A stretch of DNA of 64,000 bases, taken from contig JARFXM010000010.1 in assembly GCA_029532625.1 (NCBI GenBank), positions 1,984,001-2,048,000 of the forward strand, in the 5' to 3' direction. Below the pieces are notes generated by a model. That model did no database searches and had not been told where the DNA came from. It saw nothing but the letters and a program-made list of their open reading frames with translations. Source of the stretch: Lomentospora prolificans (lineage: Eukaryota > Ascomycota > Sordariomycetes > Microascales > Microascaceae). Of the stretch, positions 49,320-60,183 are shown piece after piece. The number at the start of each line of letters is the position of its first letter. Position 1 is the first letter of the stretch. The position numbers and the translations under genes were made by a program.

Positions 49320-49477
49320 CCGGATTTGTTTTTTCCCAGCTGCCTCTGACCTTTGTGTTGAACGGCTGCCTACAATATATATCGTTTCGCGGACTGAAGT
49401 TTGAACCAAATACCTTCTATTCAAGTTCAGATCCCTTTTCTAAACTCGACATTTTCAAACTAAAACACTATTCCGAG

Positions 49478-49853
49478 ATGCCTCTTGTTGTTCCTGGCGT
49501 GATGACCGGCTCGTCTGATAAGGCGGATGAGTGGATGCAGAAGCTTATGGGGAAGACATTGTCTGATGACACGAGCAATGAAACCGTGAGTTCACGATCC
49601 GGTTTTCTCCGCTCCTTTTCGCAAACTCGTCGCACCTCTCTCGTGGCTTCCTCGCCTCTTTAGGTTTCAGCCATTGCGGTGCTTAACAGAACCGATTGCT
49701 GACGATGGATACCAGTGTTTCTGCAAAAAGGACCTGCCCGAACAGTGCCGAGTCATCAAGCCGGGCCAGATGGTGACCAAGGACCACAAGCCCGACAGAC
49801 TCAACATACAAGTCAAGGAGGACGGAACCGTCGAACATGTGCACTACGGATAA
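49478..49853 (+). CDS. Peptidase inhibitor I78-family protein
   Basis: Model: join(49478..49585, 49716..49853), 81 aa. The 130-nt intron has donor GTGAGT, acceptor ACCAG and phase 0. The order MPLVVPGV...TGSSDKADEWMQKLMGKTLSDD, then KKDLPEQCRVIKPGQMVTKDHKPDRLNI and a final VEHVHYG, matches fungal I78 inhibitor-like proteins (potato-inhibitor-I-like fold, DxxRPDRLN core). There is no signal peptide, so it is probably intracellular. Family members inhibit serine proteases. Three cysteines (37, 39, 47) sit just after the exon junction; I cannot say whether they are common in the family. Confidence 0.8.
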
Positions 49854-50473
49854 GAAAGCATGTGTGTTCATGCGTATCGAAGCCTGAATCAAGTGTTTAC
49901 CTGTGTATACATATACAAATAATAATCCTGCAATTTTCTTTACCATATTCTTCAAGTCTTCTCTTCCTATCCATTTCCTTTTCCTTTTTTTATTATGGAA
50001 CACCAAGAAGCTGGTTTATCGTTATGTATTTTTGGTGGTTCAAGCCAGTGTTGAGCCACGAGGTTGGAGTAAGAGACAGCATCTGCCAGCGTAGCGCGAC
50101 GATGAACTTCGCCAGCCAGCTGCTTGCTGGCTACGAAAAACGAAAAACGTTACCCCGCAATCGAGGTAACTTGTACCTGCGCATCCGCCCACTTTCCTGT
50201 TTTCGACTGCGGGGCATTCTGACTTGTGAAAGCGCGGCTGCTATTATGTCCTGAATGCTAGTGATTCTGATCTTGCCAGCTTCAAATCCTCTTCTACAAC
50301 ATCCATCGACCACACGACAAGAGATCCTTTTCCCCATTGATTAGTATCTGGTTTCCATGATTATTCCGCCTATTCTATAATCCCCAGTCGTCGAACGAAA
50401 AGAGCGACCCCTTCACCCAACCAACTATCCGCCAGCTCCTCCCTCCAACTCCAACAGCTTCCATTGCCCCACC
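49854..50473. other. 0.6 kb intergenic region, I78 inhibitor / TMA20
   Basis: This holds the 3' UTR of the I78 inhibitor gene and the promoter and leader of TMA20, both on the plus strand. AC-rich sequence directly precedes the TMA20 start. Nothing else seen. Confidence 0.55.
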
Positions 50474-51165
50474 ATGTTTAAGAAAGAGTAAGAACAGAAA
50501 AAAAAAAGTCACCTCCAAAAACTCGCTTTCAGAAAGAAAAAAGAGACTGTCCCAAAAGCTGACCCCAATCCTCTTCCAACAGCATCACCCCCGGCACCAA
50601 ATCCAAACTCAAGTCCTCAGTCCAGCGAGGCATCCGCCAAGGCCTCCTCTCCTCCTACCCCCTCCTAACCCCCCACATCGAAGCGATCCTCCCCAAAAAG
50701 TCCGACCTCACCTCCATCAAGCTCCCGGACCGCGCCATCCTCTACGCCGTCGACACCGTCCCCCTCTTCTTCCAACCCGACGGCCCCAACGGCCCCATCG
50801 TCCCCCACCTCCGCCTCGTCCACCGCTACCCCCACGCCTTCCCTTCCATCCGCATCGACCGCGGCGCCGTCCGCTTCGTCCTCTCCGGCGCTACCCTCAT
50901 GGCTCCCGGCCTGACCTCCGCCGGCGGAAGGTTACCCGAGGAGAGGGACATGGGCGACGACGGCGAGGGCGAGGTCGACGGGAGGTGGAGTAGGGAGCTC
51001 GAGAAGGGAGAGGTTGTCGTCGTCATGGCCGAGGGAAAGACTGAGGCCTGCGCCGTCGGCATATTGGCTGCGGGGACGAAGGAAGTCAAGGAGAAGAAGA
51101 AGGGCCCCGTCATCGAGGACGCGCATTACCTCGGGGACGGACTGTGGAATATGAGCCTGGACTAG
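50474..51165 (+). CDS. TMA20: Translation machinery-associated protein 20 (MCT-1 homologue)
   Basis: Model: join(50474..50487, 50583..51165), 198 aa. The first exon is 14 nt (M-F-K-K and two bases of Asp); the 95-nt intron ends CCAACAG. The protein reads MFKKD-ITPGTKSKLKSSVQRGIR. Family marks follow: AILPKKS, LRLVHRYPHAFPSIRIDRGAVRFVLSGATLMAPGLTS (PUA domain start), GEVVVVMAEGKTEACAVGI and the ending HYLGDGLWNM. An acidic low-complexity insert (about 132-148) is additional. TMA20 pairs with TMA22 (MCT-1/DENR) on the 40S subunit to recycle post-termination ribosomes and support re-initiation. The codon set is very C-rich at third positions, suggesting good expression. Confidence 0.92.
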
Positions 51166-51788
51166 GGGCGCAATGAGACATGTGTTTTATTACTGCGGCT
51201 GGAGAGACGGCGTCGAGAATGATAGCTCGGGTATGGACTACGGAGGGGATCGGAAGTGGGAAGCGTGCATTCCAGTGTGTTGTTATTGTATAGTCTCATC
51301 GCTAGCGTAAAAGCAATACGGGAAACTCTACTCACAAGATACAACAGAGCTGAAGTGACTCATTTACGAGGATATCTTCATTCGAGATAATTCTCTTTTA
51401 TTGAAACTCTGCGAGACCGACTATCTGCGAATATTTGCGAGATCCATGTCGAGGAAATCCGAATGGCTATCATAACATCCTATAAGGAAAACGCCTCCAA
51501 AGCCACATAATCCCATTCTCTATCCTTAATGGTTTCCCTTGGACGCCGTGTCGGTAAGGAGAAATCGGATCAAAACAAACTGTGGCCGGTAGTAGCGTAT
51601 GTATCAATAAACGCTGCGGATATCCTTGAGCGCTGACATCGTGATGAAGGAACTGCCCAACTTGATCGAATCTCAGAGAGCTTCTCTAGGGCCGCTGTCC
51701 AGGCTCGACCAATTAAAACTGGAAAATGAAAAAAAAAAAAAAAAAAGAAAAGAAAAGAACTTGGAGAAAAGTGAACAGGCGCTTTTAC
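51166..51788. other. Convergent 3' intergenic region, TMA20 / Cys-rich gene
   Basis: 0.6 kb between two convergent stops, with an A run at 51729-51746. No supportable gene. Confidence 0.6.
51729..51746. repeat. Poly(A) tract
   Basis: 18 consecutive A residues, followed by an AG-rich purine stretch. Confidence 0.9.
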
Positions 51789-54059
51789 TCAATCGTAGAT
51801 ATCATCCATGGCATCCTTCTCGAGGCTGGGACGCTCCACAGGCTGTGGACGAAGAGGCCTACCAAGGATGGACGCCAGATGAGGAGGAACAACACTACCG
51901 GGGCGACAAACGGGGTTGGAGGCGGAGGCTCTAAGCATGCCGGCGGGCTTCTCCCGCTTATTGACAACGGCACCGTTGCTAAGCGGTGCGAGGATATCGG
52001 TGCCTGGAACATATCCGGCTCGTGAAGGGGACACAACATGGCCGTTGGAACTGAAAACTTCCGACCGAGAGTTGCAATCAATGTGACGGATTACGGTACC
52101 GGTCGAGCCGTCTGATTGGACCGGAGAGGTCTCGATATTCTCCTTCTCCAGGGCATCTTCCTCTTCTTCTTCGGGAATGGGCACAACCCCTTGGGCCACT
52201 CGTCGGACCAGTGCACGATGGCGCCTCGCGGCGCGGTTGGGCGGAACCACTGGCTGATCGTTTTCCTGAGAGCTAGCTCGAATGCCAAAGTTGGGCTTAG
52301 GGATAGTAACTACTTCAGAAGCCTTTACCTGAGGCGAAAGCTTCACTTCGGTGTTCTTCTTTCCGTCCTGCGCGGCGACTTTCTTATCCTTCTTAAGTTG
52401 CTCGGCTTCATGCTCGGCTTCAATCTTGTTAAGCTCGTCCTTGGTGATGATTCGGGGAATGCCAACGTAAACTCGTGGCTTCTCGGCCTCCTTCTCATAT
52501 ATAGCCTCTCGGTTCTTGCCGTACAGCTTCCACTCTCCGGTCCCCTGCCACTTGGCACGTTGACCGCGGCACTTGTCACATCCGACAGTATGGGGAGGCT
52601 GGAGAACGGAGGGCCTCAAGGAAGCACCGCAACAGCACTCGCCCAAACAGCAGGAGCAACTGCCGCAAGAGCCGCACTCAAGACATGAAGTCAAAGGTGC
52701 CTTATCGAAGTCGACAGGGTTACGACAGCAACAGTTGAAGTCGCAACAGTCACACTCATTGCACGGACCCGTGGTGACGCAAGTGGAACATGACTCGCAG
52801 GACTCGCAGTGGCATTCAATCTTGTAGTTACAGTGACGGCATGGTTCTAGGCCTAGAGGTCAATTGATCTTCTCGGAGGCGAGCTTGCGAGGGAAGGGTG
52901 ACCTACGGTGAGGAGCAGGAGGAAGGTCGTTGATGGTGACCGGGAACGAGGTACATCCGATAGCCACCTGGCCTCCCTTGACGAGGATATCGATGTCAGG
53001 GTGAACGGATAGAGCCTACACAAGTAGGAAATTATGGTTAGCCAGTGATGGTCTCGGATGGGAAAGCGAAATTGAATGGGAAGGGAGCAAGCTCACATAG
53101 CGCTGCATGTTAATAACTTGGTTCAGGCGCATCTCTCTATCAAAGACTGCTCGCCACTCCGGGGTCATCCACCAGTACGTCGAGAGCTTCCTCTCTTGTT
53201 CGCCATCCTGGTACCCACCCAAGCTAGGAGAAGGAGGTGGCGGGAGAGGAGGGATCCCAAACTGCATCGAAGGTGTCGGAGCTCGGGTCTGCGAAGTGAT
53301 ATGAGCGGGGCGAAGAGGGTTTCCGGCCACGTCTTGTTTCTTGGAGAAAGTGTGGTGGTAAACCATCTCTGCCTGCCTCATCAAAAGCTCACGGAGGGCA
53401 TCATCAACTGGTTCGCCTGGCCTGGGAGGGACGATACTGAAGGCAGGGCCATCTACAGTGTGAGTGAGCCGAAGGTTGACCTCCACGCCTTCGTCCACAA
53501 GCTCTCCGTCCTTGTCCATAATTCCTGTTTGGAAATCCTCGGGGCGTTGGGGGAAATCGGAGCTCATTTCCCTAGAGATAGAATTCACAGGTGTGCCTTC
53601 CCTGGAATTTCCAGCAGAAAGGGGCTTTTCAACTGTGTTTTGCTTCGTCTTCGACACGTGTTTAGGGCTGGACTCTCGCTTCGAGGCGGTGTTTAGCTTC
53701 GGACCGGGTTCGCCCTTAGCATATGTCTCGTTTTCCTTATTGACGCCTTGAAGGCGAGAAGCGTAATGCTTTTCTAGGATTCTCTGTGCCTCGATGGCTT
53801 CGCGAAGGAGGTCAGGCGAGAGCTCCACTCCAGTTGAGAAAAGCGCAGCGGCTTCTTCGAGATTCAGCTGTTTTTCGCCCATCTCATCCGTTTCGACCCT
53901 GTTCTGTATAGCATCAGTCTCGTTAGCTTTGGAATTTCTGGAGTTTCGATAATCCTCGGAGGACTGAGCAGCCGACTTAGGCTGGTCAAGAGGGAGCGTG
54001 ATTTCAGACAAGGGAAGTCTGGCTTTGCCGTCACTCTCAGCGTCGTCGTTGCTCGACAT
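51789..54059 (-). CDS. Hypothetical protein with a 25-cysteine cluster
   Basis: Model: complement(51789..52852, 52907..53015, 53097..54059), 711 aa. Introns are 54 and 81 nt. The N-terminal 200 residues are polar and look disordered. A conserved-looking central part (about 210-357) includes NLRLTHTVDGPAFSIVPPRPGEP, YWWMTPEWRAVFDREM and KGGQVAIGCTSFPVTINDLPPAPHR. Next is a remarkable cysteine-rich stretch (about 358-455) with 25 Cys, many in CxxC, CxC, CC and CCC steps, closing with a CDKCRGQRAKW knuckle. This could bind several zinc ions. The C-terminal 250 residues are charged, with an acidic IPEEEEEDALEKEN run. I do not recognise the family; a metal-binding regulatory or RNA-associated role is only a guess. 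The frame across both introns is well supported. Confidence 0.8.
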
Positions 54060-54818
54060 GGTTGGATCGGTAGGATACGGATCTTCTTGGAAAATATGAA
54101 ACGCTTCGGGGTAAGGAAACAGATGGCGATGTCTTGATGACTGTTTTGATGGGTTAAGAAAGAGAAGTTATGTTGAGAGATGGAGATTGTTTCCTGTATG
54201 ATGGGGAGACAAGGAAGGGAGAAAGGGTTAAGGGAGCACAGGCAGATATTTTCTATAGGGCTATTTTTATTAGAGTATCGTGGGATTCAAAGAAACTATA
54301 GGGGCCTGGGAGTGAAGCTGAATAAGGGAATCGTGATGTTGGGCATGGCGGTTTGGATACCAGTTGGGAAGAGTAGGAGAGGTGCGGACACTTGATTTTT
54401 GTAAGTCAGCAGACAGAAGGAGGGAAGGAGCAATGGGCTTGATGGATTTGGTGCCAGAATTTCATTGTGAAGAGAAGGGTAAGCAGGGGAGGGAGGGGAG
54501 ACTCGACCTGCACTTACAATTAGTGTCAAAACCACCTTGAGCCTTATAATAAAGGAGGAAGACAACATGAATAGCCGTAGCCTTGGAGCGGTGACCTTTT
54601 TGAAGCCATAAGACGTTATTTCAAGGTTAATGGGTAGACATACAAAGAACAGAATCCTAAGCACTTCGTTTAGCATCGCCGATTCGGGTGATAGGCAACC
54701 CGAAGCAGCACACTGGCTGATCCATCCGAGGACAAGAACGGGCCTGGTGTATATTGGTCCTGTGGAGTGTACTTTCAAGTAGTGTTCGATTGATTTGGTA
54801 GCTCCTCTGAATCTCGAT
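54060..54818. other. 0.76 kb spacer between two minus-strand genes
   Basis: This contains the upstream region of the Cys-rich gene and the 3' UTR of the nucleotidyltransferase-like gene. No credible ORF. Confidence 0.55.
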
Positions 54819-56177
54819 TCATTCACCCACCTCCTCATCCGCACTCGCAGTTGGTTCCCCATGCTCCTGTTTCCTCTTCTTCTCCTCCAGAATCTTTTCG
54901 TATTTCGCATTGTTGCGAGCCATAGCAGCATCACCCACGGCCTCATGCTGGGTTTGGACATATTCATCCACACGATCCATCAGATAATAGCCTTCTTCGT
55001 CTCTAAACGCTTTGTCAGGAACAATTCCATACGACCTATCGTCTTCAAGGATAATCCTCTTCAGTCCCTTCAACATGCATCCTCTGTATGTGGGATTCAA
55101 CTCTTCATAAGTGGGAAGGCCTTGGAGGTACCCCTTGATGTGCTTGTTCCAGATCACCTCTCTCTGCCGGCGAATGAGGTGGTCCTTACGTTTTTGGTTA
55201 TATTCAGCCTCGATTGGAAACTTTGAAAATATTTCGGTCCTGACTGACTCCCGAGTACACCTCTTTGTGAAGAACCTACCCTCAGCACGGCATCGCGGGA
55301 TGAAATCCTCGATCCAGCCACGATAACATGGGCGTGTGTTCATCCGACGGCGGTCGTTGGCTTTGAGTGCCTTACGGTCCTCAGCGATGGCTTGCTGAGC
55401 AGCTGGCGAAGACACCGAGGGATCATCCACTAGTTTATCGGCTGTCTCGGGTGGAATTGGACGGATCCAGAAGAAGGGCGACGTGGCGGCGTATTCGTAC
55501 AAGTCATCCGAGGAGTCGAACGGCTCTTCCCAGTAACCATCGGCCTTGAGGCCGAGAACACTTAGCACCACGAGAGGGTCATCTGAAATCTTGACCTTTG
55601 CAATGTTGCGGCTAATTTCTTCGACTTCCGGTATTCGAATTGAAAGGGCCGTCTCGTCTATAGAAAGGCCGCAGTAACGTATCATGGATCCTAGAATATT
55701 CCAAAGGTCGCCGTGGGCTTGCTTGAAAAGCACCCACTCGAAGGACTGGAGAGAGGGGGATATAGCCACGTCGACTTGGATATAGCGAGGTGGAGTATCC
55801 TCTTCCCTACCGACATCTTGGAATTCCTCGGGCCACGGAATGGCGTAGTGCGCGCCCTGGTCGTTCTTCTCCCTAATCATCTTTGTGGCTCCTAAAACTT
55901 CCATAATCTCTTCAAGAGCTCTGCGGGGGTTTGGTCCATCGCTCACGGCCCGTCTGAACTCGGGGGAAAGCCCGAAAATTTCTTCCCGGCTCCAAGTTAC
56001 TAGGATATCGACGTCACCAAAACTCTTCTTTGCTGGTCCGTCTATGGGCGAGGCTACACAGACATAGAGGTCTCGAAGTGCTCGGTGGCAACGGGCCTTC
56101 ACATGATGGTAAACCTCAGGCGGCATACGAGGCGTGAACAATGGTTCTGGTCCCGACGCGAATATAGAGCCACCCAT
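54819..56177 (-). CDS. Nucleotidyltransferase-like hypothetical protein
   Basis: A single exon of 452 aa. The segment SFGDVDILVTW (about 52-62) has the G-x-D-x-D pattern of the nucleotidyltransferase fold. A third candidate acidic residue occurs in YIQVDVAI (about 135). After this come FEWVLFKQAHGDLWNILGSMIRYCGLS and a C-terminal helical region (RTEIFSKFPIEAEYNQKRKDHLIRRQREVIW) ending in a charged tail rich in Glu and Lys. Substrate unknown: enzymes with this fold add nucleotides to RNA, proteins or small molecules. No further domain is recognised, and the usual GS motif before the DxD is not evident (KKSFGDVD), so activity is uncertain. Start: the only ATG near the beginning of the open frame. 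Confidence 0.75.
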   Translation of the reverse strand: MGGSIFASGPEPLFTPRMPPEVYHHVKARCHRALRDLYVCVASPIDGPAKKSFGDVDILVTWSREEIFGLSPEFRRAVSDGPNPRRALEEIMEVLGATKMIREKNDQGAHYAIPWPEEFQDVGREEDTPPRYIQVDVAISPSLQSFEWVLFKQAHGDLWNILGSMIRYCGLSIDETALSIRIPEVEEISRNIAKVKISDDPLVVLSVLGLKADGYWEEPFDSSDDLYEYAATSPFFWIRPIPPETADKLVDDPSVSSPAAQQAIAEDRKALKANDRRRMNTRPCYRGWIEDFIPRCRAEGRFFTKRCTRESVRTEIFSKFPIEAEYNQKRKDHLIRRQREVIWNKHIKGYLQGLPTYEELNPTYRGCMLKGLKRIILEDDRSYGIVPDKAFRDEEGYYLMDRVDEYVQTQHEAVGDAAMARNNAKYEKILEEKKRKQEHGEPTASADEEVGE

Positions 56178-57086
56178 GATGATATCGCTTGCGAGACTTT
56201 CCTCGTGGCAATAATACGGTGTGAGGAAGTGGCAAGCGAACCGAGCTAACGGGAAGGAGCCGCCGAGGAAAGAAAAGTTGTTTGACGATACACGATACTT
56301 TTAGCTTCCGTTTGCGCAGCGAATCGTCGACCTACGTGCGAGATGGAAGGAGCGCAGTAGAACCGAATAGAATAGCAAGCCCGTGGACCAATCTAGACTC
56401 GATGATGAATTCGGACTCTGGCAAAGCTCGACTAGCAGAGACCGTCATCTTCTTCTTCCAGTATCTTGGTGCCTGGATGATTGAGGGTTGCGCCGATCGG
56501 CAATATATGTCGATTTCAAGGCATTTGGTTTGTTCCAAGTGATGCTAGAGAAAAACGGAAGCTTGGGTTTAGGCCCTCGATGTATATCTGTTTGAAGCTT
56601 GGGAGGCCAACCACCTGTGAGTCAAGAGCTCAGCCCCCAGGTAGCGATTCCTGACCTAGGACAAGGGCCAATCGTCGGCACGTAGAGTCAGAGATACTAG
56701 GTATAATAAGCACACCACAAAAATCAGACCTACAAGGCGTTCTCTAAAGCGTACCAAGAGCTTTGGCCTCGTTTGGGTGAGTAGGAGAAGTGTGAAAAGG
56801 TGGGTGAAGCTCTACGAAGCATCACCGAGGAGAGGATTGGAGGGGCATCATGTATCAAAGTACATTCTAGCACAGTGTGAAATCCATACCAACAACTTGA
56901 ATTTCCATAACTTCCACTGCAACCCATCTCACTTACAGCTTGTCACAAATTCAACAGCTTCAGTATGAGGAGAAGACCCTCAATCCACCCAAGATAAACT
57001 CGTACTTTATTGAAGCTGACATATATAATACTTATACTCCTGTATCTCCAGGCTATATATGATACCATCGACTAGATTCAGGAATC
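56178..57086. other. 0.9 kb divergent intergenic region
   Basis: Shared upstream region of the nucleotidyltransferase-like gene and DIM-5. AT-rich with TATATAAT strings at about 57020-57060, which could be the DIM-5 promoter. No gene seen. Confidence 0.55.
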
Positions 57087-58239
57087 ATGCCTCGACCGGC
57101 TAAGAAACCTACGATGGAGGATGCCATGAGGAGGCACTTCTTCCACCATGGTAGCCACGATGCTGTAAGCACCCCGAATACGCCTATATATTAACTATTC
57201 GTATGCCTAACTCTACTATAGAGTCTAAACGAGGAAAAGATGAATTGTCACATGTGCCAGATCCGTAGCTTCTCCTCTCATGCAGATTACCCCATCACGG
57301 TCATCAACGATGTCGACAACGCACCGCTACCACCCGATTTCCGCTTCATCGATGGTGTAGTCCTAGGTGACGGTGTGGAACCCGCCGAGGATAGTTTCCG
57401 AAGCGGCTGTGAGTGCCGAAAGGATGAGCTATGCCAGTTTGGTGGATGCCAGTGTTTAGGCGATGTTGGGGAAGAGGACTCCCAGGAGGAGGGGTCGGCA
57501 AGGCAGAACCGCCGGCTACAAGTCTACGCCTACCAGACGCGTGGACGAAGGGCAGGTATGCTGAATGCGAGGATGCTCAAGCCGGAATGCCGAGCGCCCA
57601 TCTACGAGTGCCACGAGGGGTGTGCCTGCAGCGAGGACTGCCCCAATCGCGTTGTTGAGCGGGGTCGTCGGGTGCCTCTCCAGATCTTCAAGACTGAGAA
57701 TAGGGGATGGGGTAAGGGATCGGGCTAAATCGTAACGTTTCCGCTCGCTAATTGTTATTGTTCTAGGGGTGCGATGCCCGCAAGACCTTCAAAAAGGCCA
57801 GTTCGTAGACTGCTATTTTGGTGAGGTTATAACGGCCAAGGAAGCCGAAGAACGACGGAGGCGGTCCGATATTGCCCAGAAAAAAGACGTCTATCTATTC
57901 GCCCTCGACAAGTTTAACGACCCGAATTCTCTAGATCCTCGGCTCGCACAGCCCGCCCTGCTGGTGGACGGAGAGTTCATGTCAGGCCCCACGCGCTTCA
58001 TCAACCACTCGTGCGAGCCCAACCTCCGCATATTTGCGCGTGTCGGAGACCATGCGGATAAGCACCTCCACGACCTAGCGCTGTTCGCCATCGCTGATAT
58101 CCAGCGGAACACTGAGCTTACGTTTGACTACATTGATGGAGTCGAGGAAGATGAGGAGGACTTGACAGATCCGGAAAAGTTGAAGGAAATGACCAAATGT
58201 CTATGCGGGAGCGATAAGTGTCGTGGATTCTTGTGGTAA
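57087..58239 (+). CDS. dim-5: Histone H3K9 methyltransferase DIM-5 (Clr4/SUV39 type)
   Basis: Model: join(57087..57164, 57222..57711, 57767..58239), 346 aa. Introns are 57 and 55 nt. The pre-SET zinc cluster has CECRKDELCQFGGCQC and, further on, YECHEGCACSEDCPNR. The SET domain starts at PLQIFKTENRGWG, with RFINHSCEPN and ELTFDYIDG. The post-SET CLCGSDKC (CxCx4C) and final GFLW complete the family layout; the length is close to other fungal DIM-5 proteins. The enzyme trimethylates histone H3 Lys9, which recruits HP1 and directs DNA methylation and heterochromatin in filamentous ascomycetes. All zinc and catalytic motifs appear intact. There is no N-terminal chromodomain, unlike yeast Clr4. 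The stretch between SET and post-SET is acidic (DGVEEDEEDLTDPEKLKEM). Confidence 0.94.
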
Positions 58240-58579
58240 ATGAAGGTCTGGTGCCGTGGTTGACAGTCTAGGGTGAAAGACACATCTCGCGCTTCCCTTT
58301 TTACTTTCTCCCCATGTCATGGTGCTGAGATCACCGCCATTGTCTAGAGAGTTATACCGGGAAATTTCAAGGTATCGTGTTGCCTGAGCTAGCCTCTTCT
58401 CTGAAAAACGGCTTAGGGATCTTGAGTTTCCGTGCACACCCGACACTGAGACGCAGTCCATGTCGTGACAACGGATCCCTGCCCTGCCGGATGTCACTAG
58501 GACGGTAGAAGATCAACCTGTATCAGAGATGACAACAGATGCTTGTGCCTCAATCCGGATTCATGTATTCACACACACA

Positions 58580-58622
<43 letters not shown>

Positions 58623-60183
58623 GCCATTAATCAATCAACTTTCCTCCCATCACGGGAAACTTAGACCTTTCTCTTGCGATCTTAGGCGTCCGGCCAAGTG
58701 GCCTCTTATAGGACTTTGCATTTGCAAAGTATGCCTACAACATCGCGAAACCGCTGGGTATCGCTTATTATCTTTTTTTATTCGGTCTCCTCGATTGAAT
58801 CGTCGTAGCTGTGCCTCGAATAACGGGCCGTAATTCAGTGGCTTGGTGGGCGTTGTCTGGCCTAGTTGCAATAGTCGTTAGTAAAGCCATAGCAAACCCC
58901 TTCCTGTCAAGCAGTCACTAATGAATTCAGCAGTCCATAAGATCAAGCGGTCGTCACCAATGGGTTTCTTTTCGACTTTTCAAATGCATCAGTCTTTTCG
59001 CGCCGATGGTAGGCGAGCGTTGATGGAAGAGGCCCGGCGAGGTGGGTCTCAAAACGGATAGGGCTAGATAGTGACCAACAGGATCTTGTGAAAATGCAAT
59101 GGGAGTTTGTCAAGTCTGATACTCTTGAGCTAAATCTTGGTCGTCTAGAAAAATCTATCCCAATGCTTGTGAAGCTAGCTGTCAGGAACCCCCGGTTGCC
59201 GCCCCCAATCCAACCGCGACCTTTTCTCATGGCTGGCAGTGTCCTCTCTCTGTCTTCGTCGTCGCTTTCCGTTCCCGGCTCTTTCGCGGGGTTTGAAGAG
59301 AAGTGCAAGATACCAGCCGGATCAGGATTCTATTAAGCTGATGTCTCTGCTTCACTGAAACGCTGAAAGTGTCTGACGGCGGCCCATGTGCCTTGTTGGA
59401 ATACCCTGGAGGGACTGACGCGACGACTCTCAATCAAGATTGGTACCTGAAATTGAGGGCCTCTATTGGCGGCTTGGTAGGATACTTTCTATTAACTTGT
59501 ATGTGCTGGAATCGTAGTGATCCAAGTGAGCTCCTGGATACAACCGACCTGACAGGTACTCTTAATAGCAGGTACGGCCATTGCGGCGCGCACTAATAAT
59601 CTAGGAAAATGTCAGCCTTGGAAGCTGTCGGAGTATTGAGTGGTCAAGATATGAAACGACACTGTATGGTTCACGCGAAACAAGTTGCATATGGTACTGA
59701 AATACCGCACTAATACATATGAAGATCTGTGCTTACAGTGTTACCTTTAGAAGGGAACTGTTGACCCACTCGACGCTGGCTCCAGCGATTTTGAGCATTG
59801 AGCAAAGGCCTGGCCTGGTTGCGTTGTCCATCCTGCCATAAGTGACAATTCCTAGCTCATGCCAGCTTGGAGGGGACATCTGCCGCCAAGCTTCGCATCT
59901 GCAACCCTCGAAGCCACACCTTCGCTTTCCTGTTGCCATTCCTTCTGTTATTTTAGTTTCGTCGCGCGCCGTCAAAGGACCTCTCACCTAAGTCGCCCTA
60001 CCTTGCGACCTCGACCTCGACTCCAGTCATAGGCAGCCGTAATCTTTGCCCTTCTTGAGACGTCGTGTCCACTAAGCTGCCCCGGCGTCGACTCCTATTC
60101 TGTCCCTAGTCGACCTCCGATTGACATCGCCGCACACTGATCGTGGTCAATAGCGAGGGACTGTTCCCTCATCTATCTTTTCG
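58240..60183. other. 1.9 kb intergenic region, DIM-5 / ChAPs gene
   Basis: Contains a dinucleotide repeat at 58570-58623 and no supportable gene; ORFs of about 80-120 codons overlap on both strands. The last 200 nt before 60184 are C/T-rich and form the probable promoter and leader of the ChAPs gene. Confidence 0.5.
58570..58623. repeat. Compound (CA)n(GA)n microsatellite
   Basis: A CA run passes directly into a longer GA run with one interruption (GACAGA). It lies about 330 nt downstream of the DIM-5 stop. Confidence 0.95.

Larger units (their letters stand above)
48264..49477. other. 1.2 kb intergenic region with T-tracts
   Basis: This lies between the acyltransferase 3' end and the I78 inhibitor gene on the same strand. 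It contains two long T runs and, near its end, a TATA element. ORFs here are driven by the homopolymers and are not credible. Confidence 0.55.
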
